In this document: positions 16,788 to 23,914 of the stretch, piece by piece | Layout of the letters: the number at the start of each line of letters is the position of its first letter | How positions within the stretch are numbered: the first letter of the stretch is position 1 | Source: JAWPMT01 sp965215825 | GTDB lineage: Bacteria; Bacteroidota; Bacteroidia; Cytophagales; Cyclobacteriaceae | Assembly: GCA_965215825.1 (NCBI GenBank) | Contig: CBDCEM010000003.1 | Location: 2,914,001 to 2,978,000 of the forward strand | Direction: 5' to 3' | DNA: 64,000 nucleotides | Made by a program: the position numbers and the translations under genes | The notes under the pieces: generated by a model | Database searches by the model: none | Told to the model about the DNA's origin: nothing | What the model saw: the letters and a program-made list of their open reading frames with translations, nothing else

Positions 16788-17346
16788 CCTTGCTATACTT
16801 TTAATTACTGTCCTACTTACAGAGGGAAAAGCTCAGGAATTAAGAGATTCTACCTTTCTAACTCAGGAAGATTCAGTAACGTTTTTTGAAGAAGTATCCA
16901 CACTGGATCCCAATAAATCTGCTGTATTTTCAGCCATTCTTCCAGGTCTCGGTCAGGCATACAACGGGCAATACTGGAAAGTACCTATCATTTATGGCGC
17001 TTTTTTGGGCCTGTTCCATGGCATTCGATACAACCATACTTTATACAGCGACTTCAAAAATGCGCTCAGAGCAGAGGCCGACAGTGATCCCAACACGATT
17101 AACCCCTTTTCAGGTATTGATGTAACGAGACTAAGGAGTATAAGAGATCGATATCAGAGGGATCGTGATTTTCTCATCATACTTACTTCAATTGCTTATC
17201 TCATCAATATTGTGGAAGCTCATGTGGCCGCTCATTTGCATGAATTCAAAGTGAATAAAAGTCTTTCCATGAATTTGGAACCAAAAATTGAGTCTTCTCC
17301 ACTATTTTCGCGCTCCATGGGCGTATCACTGACCTTCAATTTTTAA
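16768..17346 (+). CDS. DUF5683 membrane protein
   Basis: The conserved DUF5683 core is clear: SAVFSAILPGLGQAYNGQYWKVPIIYGA, then a second hydrophobic segment near the middle (FLIILTSIAYLINIVEAHVAAHL). The frame is open far into parB, but the family begins with a signal peptide, which here is WKYSLAILLITVLLTEGKAQ. The best start is therefore TTG at 16768, overlapping the last 20 bp of parB and giving 192 residues. No ATG fits. The function of the family is unknown. Its place between parB and dapB is conserved in many Bacteroidota as far as I recall. Confidence 0.8.
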   Translation: MTFWKYSLAILLITVLLTEGKAQELRDSTFLTQEDSVTFFEEVSTLDPNKSAVFSAILPGLGQAYNGQYWKVPIIYGAFLGLFHGIRYNHTLYSDFKNALRAEADSDPNTINPFSGIDVTRLRSIRDRYQRDRDFLIILTSIAYLINIVEAHVAAHLHEFKVNKSLSMNLEPKIESSPLFSRSMGVSLTFNF

Positions 17347-17356
17347 TTCACGTGAA
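17347..17356. promoter_or_regulatory. parS-like palindrome TTCACGTGAA
   Basis: The 10 bp core TTCACGTGAA matches the centre of the bacterial parS consensus (TGTTTCACGTGAAACA) exactly. The outer bases do not match, giving 11 of 16 in total. It lies on the GTG start of dapB, 560 bp after parB. This is suggestive of a degenerate ParB site, but a 10-mer can occur by chance. Confidence 0.35.
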
Positions 17357-18065
17357 CATCGCAATTGTCGGATATGGCAAAATGGGTAAGGTTATTCATG
17401 ACCTGCTTATCGCCAGGGGGCACAAGATCAGTTATATCATTGATCAGGAAAACGGACATCAGCTAGATGAACTAACTCCGGAAAATACAGATGTTGCCAT
17501 CGAGTTTTCTCGTCCCGAGTCTGCATTCTCCAATATTACCACTTGTCTTCGTAAAGGGGTAAAAGTTGTCAGCGGTACAACAGGGTGGCTAGACCGTCTC
17601 CCGGAAATAGAAAAATTGGTCAATGACTCCAATGGAGGCTTCTTTTACGCTTCTAATTATAGCCTGGGAGTAAATCTCTTCTTTACTCTTAATCGTAAAC
17701 TGGCTCAATTGATGGACCAGCATGATTATGAGATCAGTATGACTGAAATCCACCATACGGAGAAGTTGGATCAACCATCAGGCACAGCCATCACCCTTGC
17801 GGAAGGTATTCTGGAAGAAAACCACGCTAAGGCTGACTGGATAAACGAAGAATCAACCGATAAAACAAAATTGTCCATAATATCGGAACGGAAACCTAAC
17901 GTTCCTGGGACACATACCGTATTCTATACGTCTGAAGAAGACACCATAGAGATCACTCATACTGCCAACAGCCGAAAAGGTTTTGCGCTTGGTGCCGTGA
18001 AAGTAGCCGAGTGGATCAAAAACCACCAGGGCATGTTGAATATGGAGGACTTTCTAAAAATATAG
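17352..18065 (+). CDS. dapB: 4-hydroxy-tetrahydrodipicolinate reductase
   Basis: The 237-residue protein starts with GTG at 17352, followed at once by the nucleotide-binding motif IAIVGYGKMG. The DapB signature E-I-H-H-T-E-K-L-D-Q-P-S-G-T-A (about residues 132-146) holds the catalytic His and Lys. VSGTTGW and SNYSLGVN are also family motifs. It reduces the dihydrodipicolinate precursor in the lysine and diaminopimelate pathway, which supplies peptidoglycan. The gene lies in the parAB-lepB block and is probably co-transcribed. A parS-like palindrome covers its start codon. Confidence 0.95.
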   Translation: MNIAIVGYGKMGKVIHDLLIARGHKISYIIDQENGHQLDELTPENTDVAIEFSRPESAFSNITTCLRKGVKVVSGTTGWLDRLPEIEKLVNDSNGGFFYASNYSLGVNLFFTLNRKLAQLMDQHDYEISMTEIHHTEKLDQPSGTAITLAEGILEENHAKADWINEESTDKTKLSIISERKPNVPGTHTVFYTSEEDTIEITHTANSRKGFALGAVKVAEWIKNHQGMLNMEDFLKI

Positions 18066-18076
18066 CAAAATAGCCT

Positions 18077-19504
18077 ATGTACTTAAACGATTTTAACGCA
18101 GCTACCTTAATTATTGTCCTCTTAGGCTGGTATTTACTCCAGGCAATTGCGTACTATAAATTTTTCGAAAAAGCTGGTGAGCAAGGGTGGATTGGTTTTG
18201 TCCCCTTCTATAATTATTTCATCCATTTGAAGATTGTAGGCCGACCAACCTGGTGGGTGGCTCTCCTCTTCGTACCAGTAATCAATTTTTTCGTTGCATT
18301 GACGATCCATCTGGATTTGCTGAAGTCCTTTGATCGTTTTTCATATTTCGATCAGGCTGTAGGAGTAATCCTTGCTCCATTCTACATGGTTTATGTTGCG
18401 TTTAGCAATACGAAATATGTTGGAAAAGCAGTGGACATTCCAAAGCAACCTAAAACTCAAGGACAAGAATGGTTTGAAGCTATCGTATTCGCTGTATTCG
18501 CAGCAACCTGTATCCGATGGGTATTTATGGAGGCTTATGTGATCCCAACTCCTTCGATGGAAAAATCCCTTTTGGTTGGAGACTTTCTCTTTGTGAGTAA
18601 AATAGAATACGGTCCACGAACACCAAAAACACCTATACAGATTCCATTGACTCATGCCAAGATTTGGGGAACTGAAGTTCCTTCGTATGTGAGGGCTGTA
18701 CAGTTACCGCAATTCAGACTACCCTCGTTGGGTAAAGTTGAAAGAAATGACGTGGTAGTGTTCAACTACCCTCCGGAATTCGAGCACCCAAAAGACCTAC
18801 GTACGCATTACATTAAACGATGTGTTGCCATCCCCGGAGACACCTTGGTCATTGAAAACAGTCAGGTTATTGTGAATGGCGTACTTTCAGATAACCCGGA
18901 GTTGATGCAACACAGCTACATGGTAGTTACGAAAGAAACCATTAGGGATCGGGTTTTTGAGGATATCGATATTTCTGAGATCAGTAAGCAGCAATTCGGT
19001 TATGTAGTGCAAACCTCAGAAGATAAGGCAGAGAAGCTTCGTGCTCTTCCTTTCATTGATCAGGTAGAACAAGTGATGATGGAACCAGGTGCTCGAGAGG
19101 GTTACGGGGCCGCAATCTTCCCGGATTTTGAGTTCTACCCATGGAACAAGGACCAATACGGTCCTTTGGAAGTACCATTCAATGGAATGTCCTTTGCTGT
19201 GAATGAACGCACATTGGCCAAATATGGAGCAACTATCCGAGACTATGAGGATTGGGATAATGTACAAATCACAGGCGGCAAATTAGTAGTTAACGGTAAT
19301 GAATTAAGTGAGTATACTTTTCGAAAAGATTATTACTTCATGATGGGCGACAACCGTCACAATTCACTTGATTCCCGATACTGGGGTTTCGTGCCGGAAG
19401 ATTTCATCGTAGGTGAAGCGTCTTTCATCTGGATGTCTCACGAAGCTGGAGACGGATTATTTAGCGGCGTACGATGGAACAGACTCTTTAAAGGGATTCA
19501 ATAA
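18077..19504 (+). CDS. lepB: Signal peptidase I with an N-terminal multi-span (DUF5684-like) domain
   Basis: Residues 1-118 form a hydrophobic domain with three to four membrane helices (GWIGFVPFYNYFIHLKIVG is typical of DUF5684). Residues 130-475 are signal peptidase I: a membrane helix, PTPS160MEKSL with the nucleophile serine, YIK247RCVAIPGD with the catalytic lysine, and the MMGDNRHNSLDSR box near the end. An insertion of about 130 residues between the Lys box and the GDN box is longer than in most enzymes. It removes signal peptides at the outer face of the inner membrane. Confidence 0.93.
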   Translation: MYLNDFNAATLIIVLLGWYLLQAIAYYKFFEKAGEQGWIGFVPFYNYFIHLKIVGRPTWWVALLFVPVINFFVALTIHLDLLKSFDRFSYFDQAVGVILAPFYMVYVAFSNTKYVGKAVDIPKQPKTQGQEWFEAIVFAVFAATCIRWVFMEAYVIPTPSMEKSLLVGDFLFVSKIEYGPRTPKTPIQIPLTHAKIWGTEVPSYVRAVQLPQFRLPSLGKVERNDVVVFNYPPEFEHPKDLRTHYIKRCVAIPGDTLVIENSQVIVNGVLSDNPELMQHSYMVVTKETIRDRVFEDIDISEISKQQFGYVVQTSEDKAEKLRALPFIDQVEQVMMEPGAREGYGAAIFPDFEFYPWNKDQYGPLEVPFNGMSFAVNERTLAKYGATIRDYEDWDNVQITGGKLVVNGNELSEYTFRKDYYFMMGDNRHNSLDSRYWGFVPEDFIVGEASFIWMSHEAGDGLFSGVRWNRLFKGIQ

Positions 19505-19611
19505 ATCATAAGATTCGACTGGGTAAGACTTGTTGAAGGGTATTGATTATTGGAGGTCATCTTTTAATCAAAACCTGCATGAGAATCATTGTAATATAGA
19601 CCGTTGCATTA

Positions 19612-19767
19612 CTAAGTAGTGCCGCTATCCGACAAGAAGTACACAACCAATCGTACGATCCCTATTGCACCTCCAACGATTGCCACGAGAAAGAGAAAAC
19701 CTGCGAGCTTATTGTCCCTTTCGGACTTAGGCTCGTACATCGAATAGAATTTGTCGTCATCTAACAT
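19612..19767 (-). CDS. Small single-span membrane protein downstream of ung
   Basis: A 51-residue frame begins at ATG 19767 and stops at 19612, 31 bp after the ung stop on the same strand. It has a polar N-terminus (MLDDDKFYSMYEPKSERDNK) and one membrane helix (about residues 21-45) with a glycine-rich centre. Composition is that of a real small membrane protein, and the gap between lepB and ung would otherwise be about 290 bp of empty DNA. I do not recognise a family. Confidence 0.6.
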   Translation of the reverse strand: MLDDDKFYSMYEPKSERDNKLAGFLFLVAIVGGAIGIVRLVVYFLSDSGTT

Positions 19768-19798
19768 AACTTAGTTGTCTTAGTTTTGTAGGTCCAAA

Positions 19799-20461
19799 TT
19801 ACCAATCAATTGGAGAAATTCCCTTGCTATCGAGGTATTTATTACATCGACTGAAGTGTTTATTGCCTAAAAAGCCACGATTTGCAGAAAAAGGCGAGGG
19901 ATGTGGTGATTCCAGCACATGATGTCTTGATCTGTCGATAACCTCCCCTTTTTTCTGAGCATAGGCGCCCCATAGTATGAAGACGATATCCTCTTTATTG
20001 TCCGACAAAGCCTGAATTGTTGCATCAGTAAACTGCTCCCAACCTTTCTTCTGATGAGAACCGGGTTGACTGGCCCTTACCGTCAAAGTCGCATTCAACA
20101 ACAAAACACCTTGATGCGCCCACCGCTCCAGATTACCATCTTTGGGTTGCTCCTTACCCAGGTCCGATTTGATCTCCTTGAAGATATTAATTAGTGAGGG
20201 TGGTATGGTAACTCCGGGGTTTACAGAGAAACAAAGCCCATGTGCCTGACCTGTGCCGTGATACGGGTCTTGTCCTAAAATCACCACCTTTACTTTGTCA
20301 AATGGACAGTAGTCAAATGCATTAAAAATCTGACTGCCAGGTGGGAAAATACGATTACTCTCATACTCGCGTTTGACAAAATCAACCAGAGAATGGAAAT
20401 ACTCTTTATCAAATTCACCGGAAAGTGCGGCTTGCCAGCTTGGTTCAATTTTTACTTTCAT
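19799..20461 (-). CDS. ung: Uracil-DNA glycosylase
   Basis: The 220-residue protein is a family 1 UDG. The catalytic water-activating motif GQD65PYHG, the uracil-binding LLLNATLTV segment, and the DNA-intercalation motif H-P-S-P-F-S-A-N-R-G-F-L-G are intact. It removes uracil from DNA that arises by cytosine deamination or misincorporation. A 51-residue membrane protein gene follows 31 bp downstream on the same strand. Confidence 0.97.
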   Translation of the reverse strand: MKVKIEPSWQAALSGEFDKEYFHSLVDFVKREYESNRIFPPGSQIFNAFDYCPFDKVKVVILGQDPYHGTGQAHGLCFSVNPGVTIPPSLINIFKEIKSDLGKEQPKDGNLERWAHQGVLLLNATLTVRASQPGSHQKKGWEQFTDATIQALSDNKEDIVFILWGAYAQKKGEVIDRSRHHVLESPHPSPFSANRGFLGNKHFSRCNKYLDSKGISPIDW

Positions 20462-20610
20462 TATAAGACCGTATCGAATTCAATATTAGACGGATCGAAA
20501 CAATTATTCCCAAGTATTCTGATTTAATCCTTAAACAAATCATAAAAGAAATTGGCTTTCATCTTGTGACTTTGCCAAAAATCACCAATGTTTGGAACAT
20601 AATTAAGTGA

Positions 20611-21006
20611 ATGAAGAAAGTGATCACGGATACTACACAAGGCGTCAAAGTAACAGTAGAAACCGAATACCAACCGGAATATTCAAATCCGGCGCAACAT
20701 CACTTTGTATTTACTTATCGAATAACAATCGAAAATCAGAGTACGAATACCATTCAATTGAAATTTCGACACTGGCAAATTGTTGACGTCACTAATCCAC
20801 GCAGACAAGTAGACGGTGAGGGCGTTGTAGGAAAACAACCTACTCTTGAACCTGGTCAGATTCATCAGTATGTTTCAGGATGCAACCTACGATCCGGGAT
20901 TGGAAAGATGCATGGCTACTACACCATGGAAAGAGTACTAGATGGCAAACAATTCAACGTCAATATTCCGGAATTTATGATGATTGTTCCTTTCCAGTTA
21001 AATTGA
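20611..21006 (+). CDS. apaG: ApaG family protein
   Basis: The 131-residue protein is one ApaG domain, an Fn3-like beta sandwich. The motif GEGVVGKQPTLEPGQ and the SGCNLRSGIGKMHGYYTM segment (about residues 90-107) are the family signatures. ApaG has been linked to cobalt resistance and Mg2+ efflux in enterobacteria, and in eukaryotes the domain occurs in F-box proteins. The biochemical role is not settled. The methyltransferase gene starts 7 bp after its stop codon. Confidence 0.93.
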   Translation: MKKVITDTTQGVKVTVETEYQPEYSNPAQHHFVFTYRITIENQSTNTIQLKFRHWQIVDVTNPRRQVDGEGVVGKQPTLEPGQIHQYVSGCNLRSGIGKMHGYYTMERVLDGKQFNVNIPEFMMIVPFQLN

Positions 21007-21013
21007 TTTTATC

Positions 21014-21784
21014 TTGCCCCAGGACAACTGGCATTTTATCAAGCATTTTCTTAAGTACAAAAAGGAAGCTGTTGGTGCTCATGGCTTACACTCCCCCTTT
21101 GTTTACAAGCTCTACACGGAGTATATCCAAAAAAAAAGGAAGCATATACGACCTGAGATTGAAGAGCTTCGAAGAGCTAGCAAAGCGTCCAATTTGGAGA
21201 TAGAAGTAACCGATTTTAAATCGGGAAAAAAGAAAAAGAAAAAATTGGGCTTTGAAGCTAAGAGTTCCCCTTCGACTACATCCTTTTCTGCTTTCTTAAG
21301 TAAATTTTTAGATTACCTCAACGCTGAGTGCATACTGGAAACCGGCACGTCCCTTGGCTTTAATGCCCTGTATTTGGCTGAATCCAACGTACATCGAGTT
21401 TGGACATTGGAAGGAAATTCATCAATTGCGAACATCGCGATGGAACATTTCAAGCAATTAAATGCCGAAAAAATATCATTGGTTTCGGGTGATATTCACG
21501 ATACGTTTGCTCCTACCCTGAGAGAGTCCGGCGCCGATGTGATCTTCCTCGATGCTGATCACAGGTCTCAGGCTGTATCAAAGTTTCTGAACATGATGAC
21601 TCCTTACATGTCAGGAATCAAATGCATCATTATACATGATATTTATTGGTCTGAAGACATGACGCGTATCTGGCAAAAGTTGATCGAAGATCAACGTTTT
21701 CCTATGACCATTGACATATTCCAGGCCGGATTGATCTTCCCCAATGAAAACCTGGAAAAACAGCATTTTGTCGTGAAATTCTAA
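21014..21784 (+). CDS. Class I SAM-dependent methyltransferase
   Basis: The 256-residue protein begins at TTG 21014, just after apaG. The N-terminus has a conserved HGLHSPFVYKLY stretch, then a basic linker (several Lys in a row, about residues 70-77). The Rossmann core runs from about 107, with ILETGTSLGFNALYLA as the SAM-binding motif I, VWTLEGN, and VIFLDADH as the motif IV acidic strand. The later ending IIIHDIYWSEDM is typical of O-methyltransferase-like members in Bacteroidota. The substrate is unknown. A TTG start is chosen because no ATG precedes the conserved region. Confidence 0.82.
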   Translation: MPQDNWHFIKHFLKYKKEAVGAHGLHSPFVYKLYTEYIQKKRKHIRPEIEELRRASKASNLEIEVTDFKSGKKKKKKLGFEAKSSPSTTSFSAFLSKFLDYLNAECILETGTSLGFNALYLAESNVHRVWTLEGNSSIANIAMEHFKQLNAEKISLVSGDIHDTFAPTLRESGADVIFLDADHRSQAVSKFLNMMTPYMSGIKCIIIHDIYWSEDMTRIWQKLIEDQRFPMTIDIFQAGLIFPNENLEKQHFVVKF

Positions 21785-21867
21785 TGTTTTACGATTTTAA
21801 AAGAGATGCAGCCTTACCAGTCACTGACTACCTCTCCGAACCATTAACATTTCAGCTCACAAACAAT

Positions 21868-21875
21868 TACTTTTG
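21868..21875 (+). promoter_or_regulatory. Candidate -7 element (TACTTTTG)
   Basis: A perfect TAnnTTTG match followed by C lies 57 bp before the ATG of the coiled-coil membrane protein at 21933. No -33 TTG is found at standard spacing. Confidence 0.35.
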
Positions 21876-21932
21876 CGCGGAATTACAGAATTATATCAGT
21901 TGAACGTTCTGAGATAAAAGATCTTAGTATAC

Positions 21933-22835
21933 ATGGAGAAGGAAACAGTTAAAAACCAAAACAGGAACATTGTAATCGGGGTAATTGTATTTGTGCTGGC
22001 AAGCGTAATCATTTATTTCGTCATTGAAAACATGAAACTCTCCGCTCAAAAGGAACAGCGGGAAATCGAGTTGAATGCTACTGTTTTACAATTAGATTCC
22101 ATTTCTAATGAGTTGGATACCAGAATACGTACGATCGAAGACCTGGGAGGAGAAATTGACACATTGTTATCCATAAAAGAACAACTCGAAACAGAAAAGA
22201 AAGATCTATTGGATTTGGATAAGAGAAGGCAACAAAATATCACGGCTCTTAGAGATCGCGTAGGTGGCTATCAGCAATTGCTTCTTCTTAAAGATGAGGA
22301 AATCAAGCAGTTGAAAGTATTGAATGATCAATTATTGGTGGAGAACACTGACTTAAAGAATGAGAAGAACGAGTTAAATCAGAATCTGCAGGCCATAGAG
22401 GAACAAAAAGAACAACTGGCGCAACAGGTGGCTCTTGCTGGAAGATTAAGAATGGAAGGCCTGAGAGTTTTTGCGGTAAATACGCGGGGGAAAGAGCGTG
22501 AGTCGGAATTCAGAAACCGACACATAGATCAGTTAAAAGTTGAATTCAGTGTTGCGGAAAATGACGTAGCCCCTATTGAAGGGAAAGAACTTTTGGTACG
22601 TATTGTTGCGCCGGATGGCAATGTCCTATTCGATGTAAGTCGCGGGTCCGGGTCTTTCTTTTTCGAAGGCAGAGAGCTTTTTTACACGGCTAAAAAGGAC
22701 ATTCTATACGATAGAAGTCGGCAACAGATCACACTTTTTTATAACAAAGGAAGTGAATATGCGATTGGCCGTCATGAGGTTGAAGTATACACGGATGATT
22801 ACCAAATGGGCAAAGGGTACTTTACAGTGAAGTAA
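21933..22835 (+). CDS. Membrane-anchored coiled-coil protein
   Basis: The 300-residue protein has a short cytoplasmic head, one membrane helix (about residues 10-30), a long heptad-like coiled coil (about 35-170, rich in Leu, Glu, Gln, Lys), and a C-terminal beta-rich domain (about 178-300) that includes LRVFAVNTRGKERES and LLVRIVAPDGNVLFDVSRGSG. It probably projects into the periplasm. The plan is common in Bacteroidota, but no function is known to me. It has its own candidate promoter. Confidence 0.85.
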   Translation: MEKETVKNQNRNIVIGVIVFVLASVIIYFVIENMKLSAQKEQREIELNATVLQLDSISNELDTRIRTIEDLGGEIDTLLSIKEQLETEKKDLLDLDKRRQQNITALRDRVGGYQQLLLLKDEEIKQLKVLNDQLLVENTDLKNEKNELNQNLQAIEEQKEQLAQQVALAGRLRMEGLRVFAVNTRGKERESEFRNRHIDQLKVEFSVAENDVAPIEGKELLVRIVAPDGNVLFDVSRGSGSFFFEGRELFYTAKKDILYDRSRQQITLFYNKGSEYAIGRHEVEVYTDDYQMGKGYFTVK

Positions 22836-22931
22836 AGCAGGTCAAACTACCGAAAAAAGTGTTTTTTGTCCATTGATAATGAGTAGTCACTTAAGTTGGA
22901 GCAGTTAAAATTCATTAATTACCTTTGAAGG

Positions 22932-22965
22932 CATCATCTTTCGCTGAATAAAGTAAAAGATGATG
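22932..22965. promoter_or_regulatory. Perfect 10 bp inverted repeat before the lipoprotein gene
   Basis: CATCATCTTT at 22932-22941 and AAAGATGATG at 22956-22965 are exact reverse complements with a 14 bp spacer. They sit directly upstream of the TACATTTG -7 element at 22967, covering the -33 zone. This is the place expected for a repressor or activator site. Confidence 0.5.
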
Positions 22966-22966
22966 G

Positions 22967-22974
22967 TACATTTG
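22967..22974 (+). promoter_or_regulatory. Candidate -7 element (TACATTTG) of the lipoprotein gene
   Basis: A perfect TAnnTTTG match, with a CTG (one base from TTG) 20 bp upstream. The ATG is 49 bp downstream. The spacing fits the Bacteroidota promoter well. Confidence 0.5.
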
Positions 22975-23023
22975 CAACCATAGGTTTTCCACCTTGATAA
23001 ATTGGAACTATAACTAATTACAG

Positions 23024-23842
23024 ATGAAAAAGCTACTTTATTTCTTTTCTTTGGTTTTCGCCACGGTTTTGTTAACGCAATGTGGGGGTAAGTCAACCCA
23101 AGAAACTGTTGAGGAAAAGGAAGAGACTAAAAAGGAGTTGTCTACATTCGTTGAACGCGAATTCGAATATCCCATCCCGACTTCTTATGAAGTGACGAAT
23201 ATGCTGCAAAAAGCAAATGCAAACTTCGTTTTCAACATCACCAACTCTCCAAGCAATGTTGACAATTATGTTGCTACCTGGCAAAAGGCCATGAACCTTG
23301 GTGTTTATGGAGCTGATTTAAGCTATGCGAGCACATATAAGCGACAAGAAGAAACTACTCAATTCCTTAATGCTTCCCGTCAGTTAGTAGAAGACCTGAA
23401 TATCACTACGGCATTCAATGCTGATATGGTTGAGAAGGTTGAGGAAAATCTGGATAACAGCGACGAGTTGATCCTGATCATTACTGGTGCCCTTTATGAT
23501 ACCTACAACCACCTGAATACCAATGGTGAAGAGTTAAACTCTCTATTAGTAATCGCAGGAAGTGTCGTAGAAGGACTATACATCACTGGTCAACTTATTG
23601 TAGCTAGTGATTACAACGCGGAGTTAATGGAAGTGTTAGCTTCTCAAAAAGAGCAGGTAAGCAAATTGGTTGAATTGATGGAGAAATATCAGGACGATGA
23701 AAATGTCAACCGTGTACTACCTAAACTTCGCTACATTAACCTGTTTTTCGATCAGATTGGCAGTAATGGAACAATTACTGAGTCACAATTCAATGACGTT
23801 TCGGAAAGCATTAATGAAATGAGAGCCACGATCGTAGGCTAA
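23024..23842 (+). CDS. Putative lipoprotein, helical
   Basis: The N-terminus has a lipoprotein signal with Cys in LLTQCGG (about residue 20), so the protein should be lipid-anchored and outer-membrane or periplasmic. The remaining 250 residues are mostly helical and acidic, starting with a Glu/Lys-rich linker. No catalytic motif is visible. Promoter and inverted-repeat signals upstream suggest regulated expression, and a terminator follows at 23872. I do not recognise a named family. Confidence 0.85.
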   Translation: MKKLLYFFSLVFATVLLTQCGGKSTQETVEEKEETKKELSTFVEREFEYPIPTSYEVTNMLQKANANFVFNITNSPSNVDNYVATWQKAMNLGVYGADLSYASTYKRQEETTQFLNASRQLVEDLNITTAFNADMVEKVEENLDNSDELILIITGALYDTYNHLNTNGEELNSLLVIAGSVVEGLYITGQLIVASDYNAELMEVLASQKEQVSKLVELMEKYQDDENVNRVLPKLRYINLFFDQIGSNGTITESQFNDVSESINEMRATIVG

Positions 23843-23871
23843 GAAAAAATTTAATATCACTCTGATGACGA

Positions 23872-23903
23872 AAGTCCCACGTAAAACGCGGGACTTTTTT
23901 TTA
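23872..23903 (+). terminator. Rho-independent terminator after the lipoprotein gene
   Basis: AAGTCCC then CG pairs with CG then GGGACTT in a ten-base stem with one mismatch and a small A-rich loop, followed by a run of eight T. The ABC transporter gene starts 12 bp later. Confidence 0.88.
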
Positions 23904-23914
23904 TTTTAGCCTTA

